From contig NZ_CADIKI010000001.1 of NCBI RefSeq assembly GCF_902859935.1, positions 186,001-250,000 on the forward strand: DNA of 64,000 nucleotides. Reading direction: 5' to 3'. A program made the translations under genes and the position numbers. Source of the stretch: Paraburkholderia fynbosensis (lineage in GTDB: Bacteria; Pseudomonadota; Gammaproteobacteria; Burkholderiales; Burkholderiaceae). Numbering within the stretch: the stretch's first letter is position 1; each line of letters starts with the position of its first letter. The notes under the pieces are model-generated. The model was not told the origin of the DNA and made no database searches. It saw only the letters and a list, made by a program, of their open reading frames with translations. Positions 10,123 to 19,788 of the stretch are shown piece by piece.

Positions 10123-10153
10123 ATAGGTGAGGCCAGCAGAAAATATTGCAAGC
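10123..10153 (-). promoter_or_regulatory. possible heat-shock (sigma-32-like) promoter of lon
   Basis: On the minus strand CTTGCAA (10153-10147) is followed after 14 bases by CCTCACCTAT (10132-10123), 34 bp before the lon ATG. The layout resembles sigma-32 promoters (CTTGAA, spacer, CCCCAT-T), but the -10 half is a weak match. A sigma-70 reading (TTGCAA, 17 bases, ACCTAT) is equally possible. Confidence 0.25.
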
Positions 10154-10236
10154 CTCCGCGTGTGGGAAAAGTTCAGTGACTCCGAAGGTTCAGTGACTCC
10201 ATAGTGAAAACAACCATCCTGACCACACGATAAACG

Positions 10237-10270
10237 AAAAAGCCGTTCACGTCGCCATGAACGGCTTTTT
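10237..10270 (-). terminator. intrinsic terminator of clpX
   Basis: Hairpin AAAAGCCGTTCA ... TGAACGGCTTTT with an 8-base loop and A/T flanks, 19 bp past the clpX stop codon. It ends the tig-clpP-clpX group before lon. Confidence 0.8.
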
Positions 10271-10288
10271 TACAGAACCCGAAGCCGA

Positions 10289-11560
10289 TCAGTTCGAACC
10301 CGCGACCTTGGGCGCGTCTTCGTAGATCAGTAGCGGTTTGCCGTCGCCGTCAATCACGTTATCGTCGATGATGACCTTGCTAACGCCTTTCATTTGCGGC
10401 AGGTCGTACATCACGTCAAGCAACGCCTGTTCCAGGATAGAGCGCAGACCACGCGCACCCGTCTTGCGACGAATGGCTTTGCGCGCCACAGCCTGCAACG
10501 CGCCCGGACGGATTTCCAACTCGACGCGTTCCATGTTGAACAGCTTGTGGTACTGCTTCACCAATGCGTTCTTCGGTTCGACGAGGATTTTCATCAGCGC
10601 CGCTTCATCGAGCTTGCCGAGCGTGGCGACGACAGGCAGACGGCCGATCAGTTCAGGAATCAGGCCGAACTTGATCAGATCTTCCGGCTCCACTTCGCGC
10701 AGCACTTCGCCGGCGTCACGGTCCTGCTTGCTCTTTACGCTCGCGCCGAAACCGATACCTGTCTTCTCGGTACGATCGACAATGACCTTCTCGAGCCCGT
10801 CGAATGCGCCACCGCAAATGAACAGAATGTTGGTGGTATCGACCTGGATGAAGTCCTGATTCGGATGCTTACGGCCACCCTGTGGCGGCACCGACGCCAT
10901 CGTGCCTTCGACCAGCTTCAGCAAAGCCTGCTGCACGCCTTCGCCAGACACATCACGGGTGATCGACGGGTTGTCGGACTTGCGGCTGATCTTGTCGATT
11001 TCGTCGATATAAACGATACCGCGCTGAGCCTTGTCGACTTCGTAATTGCAGTTCTGCAGCAGCTTCTGGATGATGTTCTCGACGTCCTCGCCGACATAGC
11101 CGGCTTCCGTCAGCGTGGTTGCATCGGCAATCACGAACGGGACGTTCAGAAGGCGCGCGAGCGTCTGCGCGAGCAGCGTCTTGCCAGAACCGGTCGGACC
11201 GATCAGCAGAATGTTGCTCTTGGACAGCTCGATCTCGTCCTTCTTGTCGAGATGCTTGAGGCGCTTGTAGTGGTTGTACACCGCGACCGCGAGAATCTTC
11301 TTCGCGCGTTCCTGACCGATCACGTACTGGTCGAGAATCTCGCGGATTTCCTGCGGACTCGGCAGATCGGACTTCGACAAGCCCGCCTCGATGCCCGCGC
11401 CGGCAGCCTCGTCGCGAATGATTTCGTTGCACAGGTCGATACATTCATCGCAGATGAATACCGATGGGCCGGCAATCAGTTTCTTGACTTCATGCTGGCT
11501 CTTGCCGCAAAACGAGCAATACAACAGCTTTTCGCTGTTAGAACTTTTCTTGTCCGCCAT
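10289..11560 (-). CDS. clpX: ATP-dependent Clp protease ATP-binding subunit ClpX
   Basis: AAA+ unfoldase that recognises tagged proteins and feeds them to ClpP. The 423 residues contain the N-terminal C4 zinc-binding domain (CSFC at 15-18, CDEC at 37-40), Walker A GPTGSGKT at 121-128, Walker [11 protein letters not shown] near 183, the pore loop GYVGED, and the IGF-type ClpP-contact loop as TGIGFGA. It is downstream of clpP with 179 bp between them, enough for an internal promoter. The C-terminal sensor-2 segment [12 protein letters not shown] is intact. Confidence 0.97.
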   Translation of the reverse strand: MADKKSSNSEKLLYCSFCGKSQHEVKKLIAGPSVFICDECIDLCNEIIRDEAAGAGIEAGLSKSDLPSPQEIREILDQYVIGQERAKKILAVAVYNHYKRLKHLDKKDEIELSKSNILLIGPTGSGKTLLAQTLARLLNVPFVIADATTLTEAGYVGEDVENIIQKLLQNCNYEVDKAQRGIVYIDEIDKISRKSDNPSITRDVSGEGVQQALLKLVEGTMASVPPQGGRKHPNQDFIQVDTTNILFICGGAFDGLEKVIVDRTEKTGIGFGASVKSKQDRDAGEVLREVEPEDLIKFGLIPELIGRLPVVATLGKLDEAALMKILVEPKNALVKQYHKLFNMERVELEIRPGALQAVARKAIRRKTGARGLRSILEQALLDVMYDLPQMKGVSKVIIDDNVIDGDGKPLLIYEDAPKVAGSN

Positions 11561-11739
11561 AGATGTGTGAGCCTCCGGACACTCAATTACATGATACGCC
11601 GTTTGCCCCCTACCTCGCAGCGCCGCAGGGGACTTGAGCCAAGGTGACGGCGCTTGCCGCAGGCGCTCGGACGGTCTTGATTATTTCACAATCGATCTGA
11701 CGGCGGTTTTGCCCCAATTAGAGGCAAAAGCGCACCGGA

Positions 11740-12393
11740 TCAAGGACGCTTGTGTGCGACCTGGTCAACCAGACCGTAAGCTTGCGCGTCGTCGCCGGAC
11801 ATGAAGTTGTCACGATCGGTGTCACGCGCAATACGTTCGACGGGTTGGCCCGTATGGTGCGCGAGCAGATGGTTCAACCGCTCCTTCAAATACAGGATTT
11901 CGCGCGCCTGAATTTCGATGTCCGACGCTTGACCGCGCGCGCCGCCCAACGGCTGGTGAATCATCACGCGCGAATTCGGCAGCGCAAACCGCTTGCCCTT
12001 CGCGCCCGCCGCCAGCAGGAATGCACCCATGCTCGCCGCGAGACCCATGCACAGCGTGGAGACGTCCGGCTTGATGAACTGCATCGTATCGTAGATCGCC
12101 ATGCCGGCCGACACCGAGCCGCCCGGGCTGTTGATGTAGAAGCTGATGTCTTTGTCCGGATTCTCGCTCTCGAGAAACAGCATCTGTGCCACGACGAGAT
12201 TCGCCGTCTGGTCGTTCACTTCACCGACCAGAAACACAATGCGTTCTTTGAGCAGACGCGAATAGATGTCATACGAGCGCTCGCCCCGGCCGCTCGTTTC
12301 CACGACGATCGGCACAAGTCCGAGCGCCTGCGCTTCGAGATCCCGCGACGACTGGGAGGTCAACGTGTCCAGCATTTGAGCGCGAAAGGTCAT
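11740..12393 (-). CDS. clpP: ATP-dependent Clp protease proteolytic subunit ClpP
   Basis: Serine peptidase forming the tetradecameric chamber of ClpXP/ClpAP. The catalytic Ser121 is in MGLAASMG and His146 in MIHQPLG; the Asp lies in the DTDRDNFMS segment near 191-195. At 217 residues it includes the usual short propeptide before [17 protein letters not shown]. It sits between tig and clpX. The tig terminator 137 bp upstream implies that clpP-clpX can also be transcribed separately from tig. Confidence 0.97.
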   Translation of the reverse strand: MTFRAQMLDTLTSQSSRDLEAQALGLVPIVVETSGRGERSYDIYSRLLKERIVFLVGEVNDQTANLVVAQMLFLESENPDKDISFYINSPGGSVSAGMAIYDTMQFIKPDVSTLCMGLAASMGAFLLAAGAKGKRFALPNSRVMIHQPLGGARGQASDIEIQAREILYLKERLNHLLAHHTGQPVERIARDTDRDNFMSGDDAQAYGLVDQVAHKRP

Positions 12394-12529
12394 GCAATGG
12401 ATCCTTGTCTGGAAATATTCTAAATATCAGATGCTGGACAGGTGGTGTGCGACGAGCCCGTATTCAAGTGCGCGATCAGCACAAGCGCGTTGCACGACAC
12501 AACGCAAAGCACATTCACAGCACAAAAAA

Positions 12530-12569
12530 ACGGCGTGCGGGCCGTCACTCCGACAGCCGGCACGCCGTT
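12530..12569 (-). terminator. intrinsic terminator after tig
   Basis: Minus-strand hairpin AACGGCGTGC(C)GG ... GGCACGCCGTT followed by TTTTTTG. It is 11 bp past the tig stop and upstream of clpP. Confidence 0.7.
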
Positions 12570-12579
12570 GCAGCGACAC

Positions 12580-13926
12580 TTACGCTTGCGCCGTCGCGCT
12601 TGCCAGTTCTTCGAAGCTCACTTCCTTGTCCGTCACCTTGGCCTTGCTGAGCACGAATTCGACGACATTGGCTTCAACGACGTACGCTTCCATTTCAGCA
12701 AGACGTTGCTGGTTGGAATAATACCAGCGGACGACTTCCTTCGGGTCTTCGTAGCTTTTCGCGAATTCGTCGACTTCGGCGCGAATCTGCTCCGGCTTGG
12801 CTTGCAGTTCGTTGGCCTTGACCAGTTCGGCCAGTACGAGGCCCAGCTTGACGCGGCGCTCGGCCTGCTCCTTGAACATGGCGGGAGGGATCGGCGCGTC
12901 TTTGGCGTTCGGCACGCCGCGTTGCTCCAGATCCTGGCGCGCCATCGCGACGAGGCGTTCCTGGTCCTGTTCGATCAGCGCGTTCGGCACGTCGAGTTCC
13001 GAAATCTTCAGCAGCGCGTCCATCACCTGGTTCTTGACGATCGCTTGCGTGCGGCGCTTCGCTTCGCGCTCGAGGTTGTCCTTGATCTCGGCGCGCATCT
13101 TGGCCTGGTCGCCGTCTTCGATACCGAGCGACTTCGCGAAGTCAGCGTCGATTTCCGGCAGGTGCGGCCACTCGATCTTCTTCATCGTGATCGTGAATTG
13201 CGCCGTTTTGCCCGCCACGTCCTTGCCGTGATAGTCCTCAGGGAAGGCCAGATCGAATTCCTTCGCCTCGCCGACCTTCAGGCCTTGCGCCGCCTTTTCG
13301 AATTCCGGCAGCATGCGACCTTCGCCCAGCACGAACGCGAAGTCTTCCGCGCTGCCGCCCTGGAACACTTCACCGTCGATCTTGCCGACGAAGTCGACCG
13401 TCACGCGATCGCCTTCTTTCGCTGTCGTATCCGCGCCGCCGTCGCCGTGCTCGCCGGCTTCGCCGCGAGCGTGGAAGTGCACGCGCTGCTTGCGCAGGAT
13501 TTCCAGCGTGCGGTCAATTTCCGCTTCGCTGATGGTGGTCGTGGTGCGCTCGATTTCAGCCGTGGCGACGTCGCCCAGCCGCACTTCCGGGTACACCTCG
13601 AAGGTCGCGTCGAATGCGTAGTCGCCTTCGACTGCGTCGGCCTTCGGCGCGAAGCTCGGCTGACCGGCCACGCGCAGGTTCTCCGCGCGGCTGATGTCGA
13701 AGAATTCCTTGCCGACCTTGTCGCTCAGCACTTCGGCTTCCACCTGGCCCGAATACTGCTGCGTCACCATCTTGAGCGGCACCTTGCCCGGGCGGAAACC
13801 CGGCATGCGCACGTTCTTCGCGAGTTGACGGATACGCGAGTCCACTTCCTTCTGCACGGCGTCCTTCGGCAGGGAAATCGTTACGCGGCGTTCGAGCTTG
13901 CCGAGGTTCTCAACAACGTTAGCCAT
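12580..13926 (-). CDS. tig: trigger factor, ribosome-associated chaperone
   Basis: Peptidyl-prolyl isomerase and holdase that docks at ribosomal protein L23 to meet nascent chains. The 448-residue length is standard. The N-terminal ribosome-binding domain contains the signature [11 protein letters not shown] (about 44-54). The central FKBP domain spans about 170-255 ([20 protein letters not shown]), and the helical C-terminal chaperone domain follows. It is first in the tig-clpP-clpX-lon series and divergent from the glycerate kinase gene. Confidence 0.97.
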   Translation of the reverse strand: MANVVENLGKLERRVTISLPKDAVQKEVDSRIRQLAKNVRMPGFRPGKVPLKMVTQQYSGQVEAEVLSDKVGKEFFDISRAENLRVAGQPSFAPKADAVEGDYAFDATFEVYPEVRLGDVATAEIERTTTTISEAEIDRTLEILRKQRVHFHARGEAGEHGDGGADTTAKEGDRVTVDFVGKIDGEVFQGGSAEDFAFVLGEGRMLPEFEKAAQGLKVGEAKEFDLAFPEDYHGKDVAGKTAQFTITMKKIEWPHLPEIDADFAKSLGIEDGDQAKMRAEIKDNLEREAKRRTQAIVKNQVMDALLKISELDVPNALIEQDQERLVAMARQDLEQRGVPNAKDAPIPPAMFKEQAERRVKLGLVLAELVKANELQAKPEQIRAEVDEFAKSYEDPKEVVRWYYSNQQRLAEMEAYVVEANVVEFVLSKAKVTDKEVSFEELASATAQA

Positions 13927-14515
13927 GGCTTCAATCGTCCTAAATTTATTCGAGCGAATCAGTTATCTTCTCCGTGCCGCTTTTCGATGTCGCCGATGTC
14001 GCGTTTGCGTCGTTTAGCATCGATTGCGCGCCTGCGCCGCGGGCTTGCAGGCCGCCGGCAGCACGGTTGGGTCCAAAGAGCCGAATATTTTAGCAAACTA
14101 TTTGCGCGCCTAGCCGGGATTCGATAAATGCGCGGATTTTTATCGGCATTCCGGGCGCTTTCCGGGCTGTTTTGGCGCGGTTTCGGTGGGGGGCGTGCCG
14201 TTTCCGTCATCCTGACGCACGCGCGCAGGCGTATTTCTCCACACCTGCGCTGTCTGCTGCGCGACGGTAGCGCGGCATGGGCGGGTGGCCGCGTCGATTG
14301 CGAAGCTCCGCTTCGCCGGCGTTATGGCGTGCCAGCTGCCTGCGGCGACCGGCAACCTTGCCCGCCTGGCGCGCTACGACGGACGATCCCAGCTATGCCT
14401 TTCGACATATTCAGTCGGCCCGCCCATGCTGATAAGCTAGCGAACGCGCTCGGGGCTGCATTCGCCTCATGTCATTGCCCCGCCTTCGCAACGATTCCAA
14501 CCATTCAGAGACACC
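13927..14515. other. divergent intergenic region tig/glycerate kinase, no gene supported
   Basis: About 590 bp between divergent genes. Open frames such as that starting at 14128 give Arg/Ala-rich low-quality proteins that overlap the kinase start and look like codon-bias artefacts. Promoters for tig and the kinase must lie here; I could not assign them. Confidence 0.5.
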
Positions 14516-15661
14516 ATGCCGAATTCGCCGTCCTCGCCTGTCGTCGTCATTGCCCCCGATTCCTTCAAAGGCTCGCTTAGCGCGGAGCAGGTCGCGCAGT
14601 CGATCGCATCCGGCATCCTGCGCGCTCGCCCCGACGCCAGCGTGCGCATCTGCCCGATGGCCGACGGCGGCGAAGGCACCCTCGACGCCATGCTCACGAG
14701 CGGCGGCGAGCGCCGCAAACTGAGCGTGCGCGGCGCGGCCGGTCCACTGCGTGAAGCGCTGACGGGCCTGCTCGTGGATGGCAGCGCGATCATCGAGACG
14801 GCGGAAATCGTCGGCATTACCGATCCGGTCGGAATGGGTGTGCCGGTCGAAGCGCGCAGCACGCGGGGCATGGGCGAAGCCATTCGCGCGCTGCTCGACG
14901 CCGGTGTGCGGCGCTTTTTCATCGCGCTGGGCGGCAGCAGTACCAACGACGGCGGCGCCGGCCTGCTGGCCGGCCTCGGCCTCAGACTCTTCGACGCGCA
15001 AGGCAACCAGCTCGAAGGCACGCCCGAACAATTGGCGCGCGTCGCGCGTCTCGACGTCTCGCAACTCGACGCCCGGCTCGCAGACACGCAGTTTGTCGGC
15101 ATGTCGGACGTGGATAACCCGCTCACCGGCGAGCACGGCGCGACAGCGGTCTTCGGTCCGCAAAAAGGCGTCAAGCCCGGCCAGGTTGCGTCGATCGACG
15201 CCGCCCTCGCCCATTTTGCCGACCTGCTCGAGGCCGCGCTCGGCCGCACGGCGCGCGATCAGCCCGGTGCGGGCGCGGCCGGCGGCCTCGGCTTCGCGCT
15301 GCATATGCTCGGCGCGCAGTTCGAGCCGGGCGCGGAAACGGTCGCGCGGCAGATCGGTCTCGATGCGGCGCTCGAAGGCGCAAACTGGCTGATTACCGGC
15401 GAAGGCCGTTCGGACGTGCAAACGCTGCACGGCAAAGCGCCCTTTATTGCGTGCGGTCATGCGCGAGCGGCCGGTGTGCCTGCCACGCTGCTCTCCGGAG
15501 GGGTCGACTCCGCCGCGTTGCCTCGTCTCGCCGAATACTTCAGCGGTTGCTTCTCTCCGGCACCCGGACCGATCACGCTCGACGTCGCGATTCGCGATGC
15601 GGCACGCCTGCTCGCCGACGAGGCCGAACAACTGACGCGCCTCAAATACGGCTCGCGTTGA
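14516..15661 (+). CDS. garK: glycerate kinase (GarK/GlxK family)
   Basis: Phosphorylates D-glycerate, normally to 2-phosphoglycerate, feeding glyoxylate or glucarate breakdown into glycolysis. At 381 residues it matches the family. Seen: N-terminal VVIAPDSFKGSLSAEQVA, MADGGEGTLDAML (about 43-56), the Gly-rich GGSSTNDGGAGLLAGLG near 142-158, and NPLTGEHGATAVFGPQKG. The ATG at 14516 places PDSFKG close to the N terminus as in homologues. No other glyoxylate-pathway genes are adjacent. The MarR gene follows after 63 bp. Confidence 0.93.
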   Translation: MPNSPSSPVVVIAPDSFKGSLSAEQVAQSIASGILRARPDASVRICPMADGGEGTLDAMLTSGGERRKLSVRGAAGPLREALTGLLVDGSAIIETAEIVGITDPVGMGVPVEARSTRGMGEAIRALLDAGVRRFFIALGGSSTNDGGAGLLAGLGLRLFDAQGNQLEGTPEQLARVARLDVSQLDARLADTQFVGMSDVDNPLTGEHGATAVFGPQKGVKPGQVASIDAALAHFADLLEAALGRTARDQPGAGAAGGLGFALHMLGAQFEPGAETVARQIGLDAALEGANWLITGEGRSDVQTLHGKAPFIACGHARAAGVPATLLSGGVDSAALPRLAEYFSGCFSPAPGPITLDVAIRDAARLLADEAEQLTRLKYGSR

Positions 15662-15724
15662 CCGGCGGGACGGTTGCGGCAACAATCACTGCGCCGCGAT
15701 CGCTCCACTCACCACGGGATCAGC

Positions 15725-16177
15725 ATGAAGGACTCCGCCAAAGCCGGGCTTGAACAGTTCCTCACGTATCGTCTGCACGTGCTGAACAAACTCGCGGAGC
15801 GTGGCATCAGCGAGCGTTATCAGGCGAAGCTCGGCGTGAGCTTGCCGGAAGCGCGGGTGATTGCATCGGTGGGTTCGTTCGGACCGTTTTCCATCATGGA
15901 ACTGGCGAGGCATGCCAATCTCGACAAAAGCCAGGCGAGCCGCGCGGCCGAAGCGATGATCCGGCAAGGGCTCGTGCAGCGCCGGCCAAGTGCCGAAGAC
16001 GGTCGCGTGGTGCTGGTGTCGCTGACACCGGAGGGCCGCGCGCTGTACAGGAAGGTGATGCCGATCGCGCGCAAGTGGAACGGCGATATGTTCGATTGCC
16101 TCGACGAGCGGGAAAAGGCCGCCTTCGGCGATGCGCTCGACAAACTCATCGAGACAATGATTGAGCGAGTGGTGTAA
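15725..16177 (+). CDS. MarR-family transcriptional regulator
   Basis: Dimeric winged-helix DNA-binding protein of 150 residues. The core helices read FSIMELARHANLDKSQASRAAEAMIRQGLVQRR in part (turn-helix at about 58-85), followed by the beta-wing SAEDGRVVLVSLTPEGRALY. The ATG at 15725 gives MKDSAKAG; the upstream start at 15674 lies too close to the kinase stop and lacks conservation-like content. It may control the preceding glycerate kinase gene, but nothing in the sequence proves the target. Confidence 0.9.
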   Translation: MKDSAKAGLEQFLTYRLHVLNKLAERGISERYQAKLGVSLPEARVIASVGSFGPFSIMELARHANLDKSQASRAAEAMIRQGLVQRRPSAEDGRVVLVSLTPEGRALYRKVMPIARKWNGDMFDCLDEREKAAFGDALDKLIETMIERVV

Positions 16178-16321
16178 GCGGTGGGAGCGTGGACGGACGA
16201 CGCGGGCTCTGCGCTGATCTGCCTTGCATGCGGCTCGCTCTGCGCGGATTGATTCGCCGCAGCGTCCAACACTGCCCTGTTCGTTTGACTATGCGGCGGC
16301 CAACCCCAGTCGCTCGCACCA

Positions 16322-17800
16322 TCACCTTTTCTCGCGGTCCGGCCCGTCGTCGACATTCGCACTGCCACCGATTCCCGCATCACCCACCGCGCCGCTTGTC
16401 ACACCGGGCGCCGCGGGCAGATCAGCGGCCACTTCCCGCACGCGTGACTGCGCCATCCGCGCGAGCCACCATGCGATCATCCCGAGCGAACTCACGGCCA
16501 GCAGCAAAGCCAGCCACGACAGATAGCGGCGCGGCGCATCCGGCTCGCCGAGCACCGAGGAGCCTGCGCTCGTGCCTTGCGCCACAGGCGGCAGCACATC
16601 GCCCAGGCGCGCGCCCGCCACGGTCGACGACGCGCCCGCCAGCAACTCGTCCCGCGCCACCGCCGCCGATGACGCGGCCGCGCTCCCCACCATCAACACG
16701 AACGGTGCGGCTCCGCGCGCGGCAAAACTCAGCGTCGCCGGCTGCCAGCCGGCAGCAACGGTCAAACTGCCGGTGCCCAGTCCGCCATTGCGCGTATCGA
16801 CCACCACCCGCCATTGGCGATCCGTGTCCGGCTTCAGTTCGAGCGATGGATTGTTCTGCTCCACCGCGCCGTTATGCAAGCGGAACAGCATCGCACTGGA
16901 GACCTCGCGCCAAGGCGCGTCCAGTCCCGCTCGCGAGTACACCACGGCAGGCGCCACCGTATTGGTCTGCGGCAGAATCACGCGCAAACGGTCTACCGGG
17001 TACGGGCCGCCCGTCGTGAAGAAATACTCGCCGGCTCTCGGACCCGCGTGAGCGACGATGCCTTCACGCCATTCGCGCTGCGCGTCGCCCCGCCACGCCG
17101 ATCCTGCGATGCCCGTATGCACCTCCGCGTCCATCGACTCGACATACGGCACGCCATCGAGCCAGCGCAGTCGCAGGTAACGCGCGTGGGCGCCGTCCAG
17201 TTCGATGCGGTCCTGACTCAGCAGGCTGCCGTTGTAGTTGACCTTCAGCAGTTGCGCATTGCCCGCGGGTTGCCAGTGACGCAAATCGTCGCTCGACTCG
17301 ATGCTTACACGGCCCTGGTAGTTGTCGTCGCGCAGATGCACGCGCAGCGCGCCGATCTGCCCTGATCGCGGCGCGCGTCCGGTATCAATCAGGTCTACGT
17401 CATGCTGGGCGCGCGGCGGCGGCGGCGAGGTCGCGCGCAACGATCCATCGGCCGCCATCGCTACCCCGACTGGTGCGCCGTTGCCGCCTGCCGCGGCTGG
17501 CGGCACGGGAAACCAGCTCACGGCACGCAGAGCCGGCGCAGGGCGCGCGGGTTCGCGCGGCGCATCGAGCGAGTACGGCACCGCTTCGCCGGCGCCGTTG
17601 AATACGCGCACGTCGCCGAGGTCGCTGCGCTGGCTCGCCGCATACACCTTCGCCGGCAGCATCACGCTGTAGTACGCGGCGCCGTCTTCGAGCTGGAGCG
17701 CGAAACGTTGCGCGAAATGGTCGGCTGCGGCTGCGGGTGGCGACATCCACGCAGCGGCGATTGCAAAGCACCAGGCGGTCAGTCTCAACGCATGCTTCAT
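16322..17800 (-). CDS. DUF3999-family exported membrane-anchored protein
   Basis: The 492-residue protein has a Sec signal peptide (residues 1-26, ending PPAAAADHF), a long periplasmic part with the family opening FALQLEDGAAYYSVMLPAKVY, and one C-terminal transmembrane helix (about 440-465, LSWLALLLAVSSLGMIAWWL) with a short cytosolic tail. The match to DUF3999 is from recalled family features. In many genomes the gene neighbours a multi-spanning DUF2339 gene; none is next to it here. Function unknown, probably in the cell envelope. Confidence 0.8.
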   Translation of the reverse strand: MKHALRLTAWCFAIAAAWMSPPAAAADHFAQRFALQLEDGAAYYSVMLPAKVYAASQRSDLGDVRVFNGAGEAVPYSLDAPREPARPAPALRAVSWFPVPPAAAGGNGAPVGVAMAADGSLRATSPPPPRAQHDVDLIDTGRAPRSGQIGALRVHLRDDNYQGRVSIESSDDLRHWQPAGNAQLLKVNYNGSLLSQDRIELDGAHARYLRLRWLDGVPYVESMDAEVHTGIAGSAWRGDAQREWREGIVAHAGPRAGEYFFTTGGPYPVDRLRVILPQTNTVAPAVVYSRAGLDAPWREVSSAMLFRLHNGAVEQNNPSLELKPDTDRQWRVVVDTRNGGLGTGSLTVAAGWQPATLSFAARGAAPFVLMVGSAAASSAAVARDELLAGASSTVAGARLGDVLPPVAQGTSAGSSVLGEPDAPRRYLSWLALLLAVSSLGMIAWWLARMAQSRVREVAADLPAAPGVTSGAVGDAGIGGSANVDDGPDREKR

Positions 17801-18146
17801 TGTTCAGTTTCCGGAACGACTGCTTGGGAGTGAAACGGGAATATAGCCAGACAGGCCAGACAGCGAAAGGAGACGACGATTGCCGTCCGAGCGCACCGCC
17901 AGCGAGGCAGAACGCCCGGCTAGCCGTCCACATGATCGCGGTAATACACAGACCATCGAGAATACCTAAACTGACGCCTGCGTGCGTCGAGGTGATATCC
18001 GCCGGCCTCGAACCAGCGCCCACGCCGCGATACTGTACAGCCCGTGCGGCCATGCGGCCGAATTCGCGACAGCGCGCCAACCATGTCAAAATTCGGCATC
18101 GGCCACCGAGCCTTCACCCTCCCACTTTTCATCCAAGGAAGTTTCA
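17801..18146. other. intergenic region between divergent genes, nothing identified
   Basis: Contains the upstream regions of the DUF3999 gene and the 95-residue protein gene. No convincing RNA, repeat or promoter pair was seen. An open frame from 17982 runs into the small gene but has no coding character before 18147. Confidence 0.4.
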
Positions 18147-18434
18147 GTGGACATCAACAAACAGGTCGCAGCCCTCACTGCCTCGGAACTCCAGACTGCC
18201 GGCGCGAGTCAGGCGACCGCGATCGCGGTCAGCGTACTACTGCGTCATCTTCGCTCGCCCGAACTGGTCAAACTGTTGTCGTCGGCATTCGAAAACCATC
18301 AGGCGGTCATGCTGCAAACGCCGTGGCCGGATCAGATGCTGCAGGCTTTCGAATCGACCCGCCGTTTCCTCGAAGGCGCAGCGCAGGCGGACCTGCCGGG
18401 CGCGCAGGCGCAACCGGACACGCCGGGCGCCTGA
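18147..18434 (+). CDS. conserved-looking small cytoplasmic protein, function unknown
   Basis: A GTG at 18147 follows a good AAGGAA site 8 bases upstream and gives 95 residues starting VDINKQVAALTASELQTAG. The body is predicted helical (ATAIAVSVLLRHLRSPELVKLL) with no signal peptide. The end is Pro/Gln/Ala rich. A longer frame from 17982 is open but Arg/Ser rich and unlikely to be translated. A strong terminator follows, which supports a real transcript. No family recognised. Confidence 0.7.
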   Translation: MDINKQVAALTASELQTAGASQATAIAVSVLLRHLRSPELVKLLSSAFENHQAVMLQTPWPDQMLQAFESTRRFLEGAAQADLPGAQAQPDTPGA

Positions 18435-18489
18435 GGTGATGGCGGGCAGGCTTCGCCCGATACGCGCGGCAGAGTCAGGCCAGAAAACA

Positions 18490-18526
18490 AAAAACCCCGT
18501 CAGTCCAACGACTTAACGGGGTTTTT
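18490..18526. terminator. bidirectional intrinsic terminator
   Basis: AAAAACCCCGT pairs with ACGGGGTTTTT across a 15-base loop. It lies between the small gene (plus) and tRNA-Leu (minus) and has A/T runs on both sides. Confidence 0.8.
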
Positions 18527-18539
18527 CGCTACTGATAAG

Positions 18540-18626
18540 TGGTGCGAGGAAGGGGACTCGAACCCCTACACCCTTGCGGGCGTCAGGACCTAAACCTGGT
18601 GCGTCTACCAATTTCGCCACCCTCGC
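18540..18626 (-). tRNA. tRNA-Leu (anticodon TAG)
   Basis: A class II tRNA of 87 bases with long variable arm and encoded CCA. Acceptor stem GCGAGGG / TCCTCGC has a terminal G-U pair, the D-arm reads GCGAAATTGGTAGACGC, and the anticodon loop is TTTAGGT, giving TAG. The first anticodon-stem pair is a C-A mismatch (CCAGG / CCTGA). Confidence 0.96.
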
Positions 18627-18846
18627 AGCCGGGCACGCCGCCAAGCGTCCTGCCCGATGTCCAGCCTGCTCGCGGCCGCGCCAGAAACACGCACCCGAAA
18701 GCGTAAGCGCGAGATTCTAACCGATTGATCCGCGCTTGTCTGCATCTGTCCGGTGTCTGTAGAAGCGGCGCCGATGCTAGAATTTCTGGCTTGACGCAGG
18801 CACGCCGTGCCCTTCTTCGCCTGCCCTTGCCCACATTCCCAATCCA

Positions 18847-19671
18847 GTGAATTTCGACGAATATTGCCAGCAGAAAGCGGCGCCGCCCGGATCGAGCACT
18901 TACTATGCGCTTCGGCAGGCGCCCACAGCGAGCCAGCCATTGTTGACGGCGCTGTTCGCATTGCGCCGCGAGTTCGAGGAAACGGTCAAGGAAACCAGCG
19001 ATCCGACCATCGGCCGCACGAAGCTTGCATGGTGGCAAAACGAGATCGCCGCGCTCGCTTCGGGCTCGCCCTCCCACCCGGTTTCCAAGGCACTGGCCGC
19101 CTATCTGCCCGACGTGAAGGGGGAATATCCAGCGCTCCAGGCGTTGCTCGCCGGTTTCGAAATCGATCTCGACCAGGCGCGTTACCTCGACTATCCGAAT
19201 CTGCGACGCTATATGCAAAGCGTCGGCGGCACCTTTGCGTCGCTGGTGGCACGCGCGACGGCGAAGGACGCCGCGCAGGCACCGGTCTGGGCGGCGCCGC
19301 TCGGCGAGGCGCTCACGCTCGCGCAGTTCGTCGCCGAAACGGGCAATGACGCGCGGCACGGGCGCATCTATATTCCGATCGACGAAATGCAGCGCTTCAA
19401 CGTCACCGCAGCCGATCTGATCAACCGGAAATATAGCGACGCGTTCACCGAGCTGATGCGTTTCGAAACCGGCCGCGCGCGCGCCACGCTGCAAACCGCG
19501 CTCGCCGCAGTGCCCGCGCATGAGCGCCGCGCGCAGCGCACGCTGCTCGCATTAGTGGCGCTGGCGTCTGCCCTGCTGGATGAAATCGAACGCGACGGTT
19601 ATCACGTTCTGCATCAACGCATCGCGTTGACGCCGATCCGCAAACTGTGGATCGCGTGGCGCGCGAGATAG
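18847..19671 (+). CDS. squalene/phytoene synthase-family protein with altered active-site motifs
   Basis: A 274-residue protein starting at GTG, with the clear head-to-head prenyl synthase opening FDEYCQQKAAPPGSSTYYAL and SDPTIGRTKLAWWQNEIAAL, close in style to presqualene synthase HpnD. The two Asp-rich metal-binding motifs are degraded: the expected D-D-x-x-D region reads REFEETVKE, and the second reads ETGNDARHGRIYIP with Glu in place of the first Asp. No hopanoid or carotenoid genes are adjacent. It may be a non-catalytic relative such as the NDUFAF6-type assembly factors; that is inference. Confidence 0.8.
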   Translation: MNFDEYCQQKAAPPGSSTYYALRQAPTASQPLLTALFALRREFEETVKETSDPTIGRTKLAWWQNEIAALASGSPSHPVSKALAAYLPDVKGEYPALQALLAGFEIDLDQARYLDYPNLRRYMQSVGGTFASLVARATAKDAAQAPVWAAPLGEALTLAQFVAETGNDARHGRIYIPIDEMQRFNVTAADLINRKYSDAFTELMRFETGRARATLQTALAAVPAHERRAQRTLLALVALASALLDEIERDGYHVLHQRIALTPIRKLWIAWRAR

Positions 19672-19788
19672 AAGCGACGGGCCGACGCAGCACGGTGCGC
19701 TGCCCGGTGCTGTTTGGCTCCGCTTCGCGCAACTGAATTGCTCAGGCCATCAGTCATCGAAAGCATCGCCATCGCGCTCGATTCACCG

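Noticed and set aside
14128..14580. 150-aa plus-strand frame in the tig/kinase spacer
   Set aside because: Overlaps the kinase start in another frame, low-quality composition, no ribosome-binding site.
18540..18626. tRNA-Leu as an integration site for an island
   Set aside because: No integrase, no repeated tRNA 3' end and no foreign genes nearby.
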